From the NCBI GenBank assembly GCA_964036315.1, contig CAXIWW010000817.1, positions 6,359,501-6,423,500 of the forward strand: DNA of 64,000 bases. Reading direction: 5' to 3'. Under the pieces are notes generated by a model. The model did not search any database and was not told where the DNA came from. It worked only from the letters and a program-made list of their open reading frames with translations. A program made the position numbers and the translations under genes. The DNA is from Acanthosepion esculentum (taxonomy: Eukaryota > Mollusca > Cephalopoda > Sepiida > Sepiidae). Position 1 is the stretch's first letter, and each line of letters opens with the position of its first letter. Positions 50,389 through 60,761 of the stretch are shown here, piece after piece.

Positions 50389-53080
50389 TCCCATTGTCGG
50401 GAATTTCTTACCTTATCCATAATTACAAATGTTTTTTCGAAAACTTGAATAGAGTCGAGGCGAAATTCAACGGTATGGGGACTTGTGTTAACTCATTTGC
50501 CGAAATTGTCACGCGGAACTAAACTGGGCAATCAATCATATTTCACTTGTTTTTAACTTTTTTCCAGGGAAAGAAATATTTTCAAAATGGGTATCAAATT
50601 GTTTGCAATTATTTGATTTGTCTATATTTACAGGGATTTTTCCTTTGCTCAGATTTACAGATTTAACCATGTGCGCGGTATGTCGTCTGACAATATACAG
50701 CGTCCGATTTCCAGTATGCACATTAAGACTGCAATTCTAATTTTTCCTTTTTATAGAATCCACAAAATATTGCTCTCCAATTGTCGGGAATTTCTTGCCT
50801 TATCCATAATTAAAAAAAGATTTTTCGACACCTTGATTAGAGTCTATTCGAAATTCAACGGTATGGGGAATTGTGTTAGCTCATTTGCGGAAATTGTCAT
50901 GCGGCCTTAAACTGGGAAATCAGTAATATTTCACTTGTTTATAACTTTTGTCCAATAAATGAAATATTTTCAAAATGGGTATCAAATTGTGCGAAATTAT
51001 TTGATTTATCTACGCTTACAGGGATTTTTCATTTGGTCAGATAGTAAAAATACAGCTTTCACCTTGTGCGCCGTATGTCGTCTGACAATTTACAGCGTCC
51101 GATTTCCAGTGTGGACAATGAGACTGCATTTCTAATTTTTCCTTTTTATCGAATCCACAAAATATTGGTGTCCAATTGTCGGGAATTTCTTACCTTATCC
51201 ATAATTACAAAAGTTTTTTCGACACCTTGAATAGAGTCGAGGCGAAATTCAACGGTATGGGGACATGTGTTAGCTCATTTCCGGAAATTTTCATGCGGCC
51301 CTAAACTGGGAAATCAGTCATATTTCACTTGTTTTATAACTTTTTTCCAGTAAAAGAAATATTTTAAAAATGGGTATCATATTGTGTGCAATTATTTGTT
51401 TGGTCTATGTCTACAGGGATTTTTCATTTGGTCAGATAGTAAAAAGTACAGCTTTCACCATGTGCGCGGAATGTCGTCTGACAATTTACAGCGTCCGAAA
51501 TCCAGTGTGCACAATAAGACTGCATTTCTAATTTTTTCTTTTTATAGAATCCACAATATATTGGTTTGTAATTGTCGGAAAATTCTTACCTTATCCATAA
51601 GTACAAAAGTTTTTTCGACACCTTGATTAGAGCTGAGTCGAAATTCAACGGTATTGGGACTTGTGTTAGCTCATTTGCGCAAATTTTCATGCGGCCCTAA
51701 ACTGGGAAATCTGTCATATTTCACTTATTTATAAACTTTTTCCAGTAGAAGAAATATTTTCAAAATGGGTATCAAATTGTGTGCAATTATTTGATTTGTC
51801 TCTGTATACAGGGATTTTTCATTTGCTCAGATAGTAAAAAGTACAGCTTTCAGCATGTGCGCGGTATGTCGTCGGACAATTTACAGCGTCCGAATTACAG
51901 TGTGCACAATAAGACTGCATTTCTAATTTTTTATTTTTACCGATTCCACAAAATATTGGTGTCCAATTGTCGGGAATTTCTTATCCATATTTACAAAAGT
52001 TTTTTCGACACCTTGATTAGAGTAGAGTCGAAAATCATCGGAATGGGGACTTGTGTTAGCTCATTTGCGGATAGTGTCATGCGGCCTAAACTGGGAATTC
52101 AGTAATATTTCACATGCTTATAACTTTTTTCCAGTAAAAGAAAGATTTTCAAAATGGGTATCAAATTGTGTGCAATTATTTGATTTGTCTATGTATACAG
52201 GGATTTTTCATTTACTCAGATAGTAAAAAGTACAGCTTTCAGCATGTGTCCGGTATGTCGTCGGACAATTTACAGCGTCCGAATTTTTTCCTTTTTATAG
52301 AATCCACAAAATATTGGTTTCCAATTGTCGGGAATTTCTTGCCTTATCCATAATTACAAAAGTTTTTTCGACACATTGATTAGAGTCGAGTCGAAATTCA
52401 AAGGTATGGGGACTTCTGTTTGCTCATTTGCGGAAATTGTCATGCGGCCCTAAACTGGGAAATCAGTCATAATTCACTTGTTTATAACTTTTTTCCAGTA
52501 AAAGAAATATTTTCAAAATGTGTATCAAATTGTGTGCAATTGTTTGGTTGGTCTACGTTTACAGGGATTTTTCATTTGGTCAGATAGTAAAAAGTACAGC
52601 TTTCAGCATGTACGCGGTATGTCGTCTGACAATTTACAGCGTCCGAATTCCAGTGCGCACAATAAGACTGCATTTCTAATTTTTCCATTTTATAGAATCC
52701 ACAAAATATTTCTGTCCAATTGTAGGGAATTTCTTGCCTTATCCATAATTAGAAAAGTTTTTTCGAAACCTTGAATAGAGTCGAGGCGAAATTCAACCGT
52801 ATGGGGACTAGTGTTAGCACATTTGCGGAAATTGTCTTGCGGACCTAAACAGGGTAATCAGTCATATTTCAATTGTTTATAACTTTTTTCGAGTAAAAGA
52901 AATATTTCCAAAATGGGTATCAAATTGTGTGCAATTATTTGATTTGTCTATGTATACAGGAATTTTTCATTTGGTCAGATAGTAAAAAGTACAGCTTTCA
53001 CCATGTGCGCTGTATTTCGTCTGACAATTTACAGCGTCCGAATTCCAGTGTGCACAATAAGACTGCTTTTCTAATTTTCA
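50389..53080 (+). repeat. Family C satellite (+), right block
   Basis: About 6.8 units of family C lie here. The point attt-ggtcagatag recurs at 50,643, 51,031, 51,426, 51,821, 52,210, 52,574 and 52,969, giving periods of 388, 395, 395, 389, 364 and 395 bp. The short periods reflect deletions, for example the loss of about 30 bp near 52,283 after gcgtccgaatt. Entry from family D is at ttggtgtcccattgtcggg, where D reads ttggtttcc and C reads ttggtgtcc. An open frame of about 80 codons recurs per unit but is broken in some. No gene is supported. Confidence 0.93.
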
Positions 53081-53121
53081 CAATACCGCGCACCTCGTGA
53101 AAGCTGTACTTTTTACTATCT
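53081..53121 (-). repeat. Family C fragment (-), 41 bp
   Basis: After ctaattttc the sequence turns into the reverse complement of another part of the C unit, reading ataccgcgcac and then gtgaaagctgtactttttac, and runs into family B at 53,122. It matches the innermost end of the + piece at 37,383-37,575 in inverted position. It is what would remain of that piece if the centre of the palindrome had been deleted. Confidence 0.78.
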
Positions 53122-55230
53122 ACGCCTTACAAACAATCTCAGGTTGCAAAAAATCGACATCTCCTGACGCTTTTGTGACAACTGCCTTACAATCAATCTC
53201 AGGCTGCAGCAAGCAAATTCTCCTGGCTTTTTGTTCCATTTGCCTTACAAGCAATCCCACGCAGCTACTAGCCCATTTCTCCTGGCTTGTTGTGACAACT
53301 GCCTTACAACGAATCCTAGGCTGCAGCAAGCCCAATTCTTTTGGCTCATTTTGTGAAAACAGCCTTACAAGCAATCTCAGGCAGCTACAATCCGAACACG
53401 CCTGGCTCTTTTGTGACACCTGCCTTACAAGCAATCTCAGGCTGCTACGAGCCCATTTCTCCTGGCTTTTTGTGGAAAGTGCCTTACACGCAATCTTAGG
53501 ATTCTACGAGCCGGTTCTCCTGGGAGATTTGTGAAAATTGCCTTACAAGCAATCTCATTCTTCTACAAGCCTACACCTGCTGGCACTTTTAAGACAACTG
53601 CATTACAAGCAATATCAGGCTGCTAAAAAATCGATCTCCTGGCTCTTTCGTGACAACTGCCTTACAAGCAATCTCAGGCTGCAGCAAGCCCAATGTTCCT
53701 GGCTTTTTTGCCAATTGCCTTACAAAATAACCCCAGGCTGCTACGAGCCGATTTCTCAAGGCTCTTTTGTGGCGACTGCCTTACAAGCAATCTCAGGCTG
53801 CTACAAGACGAATTCTACTGGCTCTTTTGTGACAACTCCCTTACAAGCAATGTGAGGCTGCTACGATCCGATTTCCCTTAAGACTTTTGTGAAAACTGCC
53901 TTACATGAAATCTCAGGCTGCTACAAGCCGAATACGCCTTGCTCTTTTGTGGCAACTGCCTTACAAGCAGTCTCAGGCTGCTACAAAACGACATATACTG
54001 CTTCTTTTGTGAAAACTGCCTTACAACAATCTCAGGCTAATACAAGCCTACACCTGCTGGCTCTTCTGTGAAAACTGCTTTACATGCAATCTCAGGCTGC
54101 TATGGGCCGACTTCATCGGGCAATTTGTGAAAACTGTCTTACAAAGGATCTCAGGTTGCTACAAGCCGATTTCTCCTGCTTCTATTCTGCCAACTGCCTT
54201 CCAAGCAATCTCAGGCTTCTACGAGCCTGGCTCTTCTATGACAACTGCCTTACAAGCAATCTCAGGCTGCTACGAGCCGATCTCCTGGCTCTTTTGTGCC
54301 AATTGCCTTACAAGCCATCCCAGGCTGCTACTAGCGGATGTCTCCTGGCTCTTTTGTGGCAACTGCCTTACAAGCAATCTCAGGCTGCTACAAGCCGAAT
54401 TCTCCTGGCTCTTTTGTGACAAATGATTAAACGCAATCCCAGGCTTCTACGAGCCGTCATCTCCTTTTTTTGTGACTAATGCCTTAAAAGCAATCTCAGA
54501 CTGCTACAAGCCGTCTACGCCTGGCCTTACAAGCAATCTCAGGGTGCAAAAAGCATAATTCTACTGGCATTTTTGCCAATTGCCTTACAAGCCATCCCAG
54601 GCTGCTACGGGCTGATTTCTTCTGGCTCTTTTGTGGCAACTCTCTTACAAGCAATCTCAGGCTGCTACAAGCCGAATTCTCCTGGCTCTTTTGTGACAAC
54701 TGCCTTACAAGCAATGTCAGGCTGCTCCGAGCCGACTTCTCTTGGCTCTCTTGTGAAAACTGCCTTACAAGCAATCTCAGGCTTCTACAAGCCGAATACG
54801 CCTGGCTCCTTTGTAGAAACTGCCTTACATGCAATCACAGCAGCAAGCCCAATTCTCTTGGACTTTTGTGCCAATTTCATTACAAGCAATTCCACGCAGC
54901 TACGAGCCCGTTTCCCCTGGCTTTTTGTGAAAATTGCTTTACACGCAATCTCAGGCTTCTACAAACTTACACCTGCTGACTCTTTTTTGACAACTCCCTT
55001 ACAAGCAATCTCCCGCTGCTATCGGCCGACTTCTCCGGGCTATTTGTGAAAACTGTCTTACAAAGGATCTCAGGCTGCTACAAGCCGATTTCTCCTGCCT
55101 CTTTTGTGCCAACTTACTTCCAAGCAATCTCAGGCTGCTACGAGCCGACTACGCCTGGATCTTCTATGACAAATGCCTTACAAGCAATCTACGGCTGCAA
55201 CAAATCGATCTCCTGGCTCTTTCGTGACAA
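53122..55230 (-). repeat. Right arm of the large inverted duplication (family B part)
   Basis: This is the reverse-complement partner of 35,340-37,382. It shows the same order of variant monomers going away from family C, including the ones with ctgctggcacttttaagac (53,578) and with taatacaagcctacacctgc (54,038). Relative to the left arm it lacks about three monomers next to family C. Further out the pairing offset changes by about three monomers, and one extra monomer lies near 55,250-55,310. Confidence 0.82.
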
Positions 55231-58200
55231 CTGCCTTACAAGAAATCTCAGGCTACTACAAGCTGACTACGCCTTTCTCTTTTGTGGCAACTGCCTTCAC
55301 AAGCAATCTCAGGCTGCAGCAAGCCCAATTCTCCTGGCTTTTTTTGCCAATTGCCTTACAAGTAATCCCAGGCTGCTACGAGCGTATTTCACCTTGCTCT
55401 TTTGTGGCAACTGCCTTACAAGCAATCTCAGGCCTCTACAAGACGAATTCTCCTGGGTCTTTTGTTGAGAACTGCCTTACAAGCAATCTCAGGATGCTAC
55501 GGGCCGACTACGCCTTGCTCTTCTATGACAAGTGGCTTACAAGCAAACTCAGGCTGCTACAAGACGATTTCTCCTGGCTCTTTTTTGGCAACTGCCTTAC
55601 AATCAATTTCAGGCTGCTACGAGCCGACTTTTCTTGGTTCGTTTGTGAAAACTGCCTTACAAGCCATCTCAGGCTGCAGCAACCCCAACTCTTTTGGTTT
55701 TTGTGCCAATTGGCTTACAAGCAATCCCAGGTACCTACGAGCCGATTTCTCCTGGCTCTTTTGTGGCAAATGTCTTACAAGCAAACTCAGGCTGCTACAA
55801 GCCGAATTCTCCTGGCTCTTTTGTGAAAACTGCCTTACAAGAAATGTCAGACTGCTACAAAACGACATCTCCTGTCTCTTTTGTGAAAACTGCCTTACAA
55901 GCAATCTCAGGCAGCACAATCACAATTCTCCTGGCTTTTTGTGCCAATTGCCTTACAAGCAATCCCAGGCGGCCACGAGCCGATTTCTCCTGGCTCTTTT
56001 GTGGCAACTGCCTTACAAGCAATCTCAGGCTGCTACAAGCCGAATTCTCCTGGCTCTCTTGATACAACTCCCTTACAAGCAAAATCAGGATGCTACGAGC
56101 CGACTTCTCATGGCTCTTTTGTGAAAACTGCCTCACAAGCAATCTCAGGCTGCTACAAACCCACATCTCCTGTCTCTTTTGTGAAAACTGCCTTACAAGC
56201 AATCTCAGCCTGTAACAAGATGAATACGCCTGTCTCTTTTGTGAAACTGCCTTGCAAGCAATCTCAGGCCGCTACAAATCGACATCTACTGTCTCTTTTG
56301 TGCGAACTGTCTTACAAGCAATATCAATATCAAGGCCAATTACTTTTTTGCCAATTGCCTTAAAAAAGCAATCCCAGGCGGCTACGTGACGATTTCTCCT
56401 GGTTTTTTTGGTAACTTCCTTACAAGCAATCTCAAGCTGCTACAAGCCGAATTATCCTGGCTCTATTGTGACAACTGCCTGAAAAGCAATCTCAGGCTGC
56501 AGCAATCCCACTTCTCCTGGCTTTTTGTGCCAATTGCCTTACAAGCAATCCCAGGGGGCTAAGAGCCGATTTCTCCTGGCTCTTTTGTTACAACTGCCTT
56601 AAAAGCAATGTCAGGCGGCTACGATCCGACTTCTCTTGGCTCTTTTGTGAAAACTGCCTTTCAAGAAATCTCAGGCTGCTACAAGCCGAATTTTCCTGGC
56701 GCTTTTGTGACAACTGCCTTACAAGCAATGTCAGACTGCTACGAGACGACTTCTTTTGACTCTTTTGTGAAACGGCCTTACAAGTAATATAAGGCTGCTA
56801 CAAAACGACATCTCCTGTCTCTTTTGTGAAACTGCCTTACAAGCAATCTCAGGCGTCTACAAGCCGAATACGCCTGGCTCTTTTGTGAAACTGCCTTGCA
56901 AGCAAACTCAGGCCGCTACAAATCGATATCTCCTGACTCCATTTTGACAACTGCATTACAAACAATCTCATGCTGCCGCCAGGACAGTTCTCCTGACTTT
57001 TTGTGCCAATTGCCTTAAAAGCAATCCCATGCGGCTACGTGCCGACTTCTCCTGGCTCTTTTGTGGTAACTGCCTTACAAGCAATCTCAGACTGCTAAAA
57101 GCCGAATTCTCCTGGTTCTATTGTGACAACTCCCTTACAAGCAATCTCAGGCTGCTGCAAGCCGAATTCTCCTGGCTCTTTTGTGCAAATTGCCTTACAA
57201 GCAATCCCAAGCATCTACGAGCCGACTTCTCTTGTCTCTTTTGTGAAAACGGCCTTAAAAGCAATCACAGGCTGCTATAAAACGACATCACCTGTCTCTT
57301 TTTTTAAAAAACAGATTTACAAGCAATTTCAGCCTGCTACAAGCCGAATACGACTGGCTCTTTTGTGAGACTGCCTTACAAGCAATCTCCGGCCGCTACA
57401 AATCGACATATCCTGGCTCTTTTGTGACAACTGCCTTAGAAGCAATCTCAGGCTTCTCCTAGTCCAATTCTCCTGATTTTTTGTGCCAATTGCCTTACAA
57501 GCAATCCCAGGCGCCTACGAGCCGATTTCTGCTGGCTCTTTTGTGGCAACTGCCTTACAAGAAATCTGAGGCTGCTACAAGCCGAATTCTCCTGGGGCTT
57601 TTGTGACAACTGCATTACAAGCAATGTCAGGCTGCTACGAGCCGACTTCTCTTGGCTTTTTTGTGAAAACTGCCATACAGGTAATACCAAGCTGCTACAA
57701 AACGACATCTCCTGTCTCTTTTGTGAAACTGCCTTAAATGCAAACTCAGGCTGCTACAAGCCGAATACGCCTGGCTGATTGTGAAACTGCCTTGCAAGCA
57801 ATCTCAGGCCGCTACAAATCGACATCTCCTGTCTCTTTTGTGACAACTGCCTTACAAGCAATCTCAGGCTGCAGCCAGGACAGTTCTCCTGACTTTTTGT
57901 GCCAATTGCCTTAAAAGCAATCCCAGGCGGCTACGTGCCGATTTCTCCTAACGCTTTTGTGGTAACTGCCTTACAAGTAATCTCAGGCTGCTACAAGCCG
58001 AATTCTCCTGGCTTTTTGTGCCAATTTCTTTATAAGCAATCCCAGGCGGCTACGAGCCGATTTCTGCTGGCTCATTTGTGGCAACTGCCTTACAAGCAAT
58101 CTCAGACTGCTGCTAGCCGAATTCTCCAGGCTCTTTTGTAAAAATTGCCTTACAAGCAATTTCAGGCGTCAACGAGCCGTCTTCTCTTGACTCTTTTGTA

Positions 58201-58940
58201 AAAACTGCCTTAAAAGCAATCTCAGGTTGCCACAAAACGACATCTCCTGTGTCTTTTTTTAAAAACTGCCTTACAAGCAATCTCAGCCTCCTACAAGCCG
58301 AATACGCCTGGCACTTTTGTGAAACTGCCTTACAAGTAACTCAGGCCGCTACAAATCGACATATCCTGGCTCTTTTGTGCCAATTGCCTTACAAGCAATC
58401 CCAGGCTGATATGAACCGATTTCTCCTGGCTCATTTGTGGCATCTGCCTTACAAGCATTCTCAGGCTGCAGCAATATGAATTCTCCTGGCTTTTTGTGCG
58501 AATTGCCTTATAAGCAATCCCAGGCGCCTACGAGCCGTTTTCTCCAGGCTCTTTTGTGGCAACTGCCTTACAAGAAATGTCAGGCTGCTACGAGCCGACT
58601 TCTCTTGGCTCTTTTGTGAAAACTGCCTGATAAGTAATATCAAGCTGCTACAAGCCGAATTCTCATGGAGCTTTTGTGACAACTGCCTTAGAAACAATGT
58701 CAGGCTTTCTACGAGCCGACTTCTCTTGACTCTTTTGTGAAAACTGCCTTACAAGTAATATCAGGCTGCTACAAAATGACATCTCCAGTCTCTTTTGTGA
58801 AACTGCCTTACAAGCAATCTCAGGCCGCTACAAACCGAATACGCCTGGCTCTTTTGTGAAATTGCCTTGCAAGCAATATCAGGCTGCTACAAATCGTCAT
58901 CTACTTCTCTTTTGTGAAAACTGCCAGACAAGTAATCTCA
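53122..58940 (-). repeat. Family B satellite (-)
   Basis: About 97 monomers of about 60 bp lie in reverse orientation, with the core ctgccttacaagcaatctca on +. Several open frames of 80-240 codons run here, the longest at 55,402-56,124. They follow from the 20-codon period, since all three + frames read periodic peptides (NCLTSNLRLLQAEFSWLFC, TALQAISGCYKPNSPGSFVT and LPYKQSQAATSRILLALLWQ types). The frames switch at every small indel. The recurrent monomer trio described for the left B array appears once near 58,340-58,490. The array ends at a strand flip at 58,940/58,941. Confidence 0.93.
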
Positions 58941-60761
58941 GTAAGGCTGTTGTCACAAAAAAGCCCGGCGTATTCGGCTTGTAGAAGCTGAGATTGATTG
59001 TTAGGCAGTTTTTAAAAAAGAGACAGGAGAAATCGGATCGTAGACGCTTGGGATTGCTTGTAAGGCAATTCGCACAAAAAGCCAGGAGAATTCATATTAC
59101 TGCAGCCTGAGAATGCTTGTAAGGCAGATACCACAAATGAGCCAGGAGAAATCGGTTCGTAACAGCCGGGGGTTGCTTGTAAGGCAATTATCACAAAAAA
59201 TCAGGAGAATTGGACAAGCGGCAGCCTGAGATTGCTTGTAAAGCAGTTGTCACAAAAGAGCCAGGATATGTCCATTTGTAGGGGCCTGAGATTGCTTGTA
59301 AGGCAGTTTCACAAAAGAGACAGGAGATGTCGTTTTGTAGCAGCCTGATATTACTTGTAAGGCAGTTTCACAAAAGAGCCAAGAGAAGTCGGCTCGTAAC
59401 AAACTCACATTGCTTGTAAGGCAGTTGTCACAAAAGAGTCAGGATATGTCGATTTGTAGGGGCCTGAGATTGCTTGTAAGGCAGTTTCACAAAAGAGACA
59501 GGAGATGTCGTTTTGTAGCAGCCTGATATTACTTGTAAGGCAGTTTCACAAAAGAGCCAAGAGAAGTCGGCTCGTAGAAAACTCACATTGCTTGTAAGGC
59601 AGTTGTCACACATCGGCAGGAGAAATCGGCTCGTAGCCACCTGAGATTACTTATAAGGCAGTTTTCACAAAAGAGCCAAGAGAAGTCGGCTCGTAGCAGC
59701 CTGACATTGCTTGTAAGGCAGTTGTCACAAAAGCGCCAAAAGAATTCGGCTTGTAGTAGCCTGAGATTTCTTGTAAGGCAGTTGCCACAAAAGGGCCAGG
59801 TGAAATGGGCTCGTAGCCGCCTGGGATTGCTTGTAATGCAATTCGCACAAAAAGCCAGGAGAATTCATATTGCTGCAGCCTGAGAATGCTTGTAAGGCAG
59901 ATGCCACAAATGAGCCAAGAGAAATCGCTTCGTAGCAGCCTGGGATTGCATGTAAGGCAATTGGCACAAAAAGTCAAGGAGAATTGGATTAGCGGGAGCC
60001 TGAGATTGCTTGTAAGGCAGTTGTCACAAAAGAGCCAGGATACGTCGATTTGTAGCGGCCTGAGATTGCTTTTAAGGCAGTTACCACAAAAGTGCCAGGA
60101 GAAATCGGCACTTAGCCGCCTGGGGTTGCTTTTAAGGCAATTGGCACAAAAAGTCAGGAGAACTGTGCTGGTGGCAGACTGAGATTGCTTGTAAGGCAGT
60201 TGTCACAAAAGAGAAGGAGATGACGATTTGTAGCAGCATGATATTTCTTGCAAGGCAGTTGCCACAAAAGTGCCAAGAGAAGTCGTCTCGTAGCAGCCTG
60301 ACATTTCTTTTAAAGGAGTTGCCACAAAAGGGCCAGGAGAAAACGGCTCGTAGCCACCTGGGATTGCTTGTAAGACAATTCGCACAAAAAGCCAAAAGAA
60401 TTCATATTACTGAAGCCTGAGATTTCTAGTAAGGCAGTTGTAACAAAAGAGCCAGCATATGTCGATTTGTAGCGACCTGATATTCTTGTAAGGCAGTTTC
60501 ACAAAAGAGCCATGCGTATTCGGCTTGTAGCAGGCTGAGATTGCTTGTAAGGCAGTTTAAAAAAACAGACATGAGATGTCGTTTGTAGCAGCCTGAGATT
60601 GCTTTTAAGGCAGATTTCACAAAAGAGACAAGACAAGTCGGTTCGTAGACGCCTGGGATTGCTTTTAAGGCAATTTGCACAAAAGAGCCAGGATATGTCG
60701 ATTTGTAGCGGACTGACATTGCTTGTAAGGCAGTTGTCACAAAAGCGCCAGGAGAATTCGG
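58941..60761 (+). repeat. Family B satellite (+), right block
   Basis: About 30 monomers of 60 bp lie here in + orientation after the flip at caagtaatctca/gtaaggctgttg. The recurrent trio (aattcatattactgcag, gcagatacca/gcagatgcca, ggacaagcggcag/ggattagcgggag) lies at 59,085-59,230 and 59,856-60,005, about 774 bp apart. This block therefore shares its subfamily with the outer part of the left B array (33.7-35.2 kb). It ends at a junction with inverted family D at gaattcggccatgctgc, where ggc is shared by both repeats. No gene is supported. Confidence 0.92.
59263..59600 (+). repeat. 178-bp tandem duplication of three B monomers
   Basis: A run of three monomers starting at aggatatgtc (59,263) is repeated starting at 59,441, an offset of 178 bp. 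Both copies carry the same uncommon variants, gatttgtaggggcctgag, gcagcctgatattacttg and gagaagtcggctcgta. The copies differ at only a few bases, so this is a recent local event. Confidence 0.85.

Noticed and set aside
50389..53080. A gene family of small proteins (about 80 residues) in family C
   Set aside because: Start codons are not conserved, several copies are truncated by stops or deletions, and the 395-bp period is that of a satellite. Kept only as a low-interest finding.
55402..56124. A 240-codon open frame with a Cys-containing 20-residue repeat, suggestive of a repeat protein
   Set aside because: It is three-frame open satellite B. Indels move the reading frame within the same array, and other frames over the same bases are equally open.
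28102..58941. That all strand flips are assembly or library fold-back artefacts
   Set aside because: Fold-back artefacts give near-identical arms. Here the arms differ by point changes and whole-unit indels, and different subfamilies meet at 28.1 kb. An artefact remains possible for single junctions and should be tested with raw reads.
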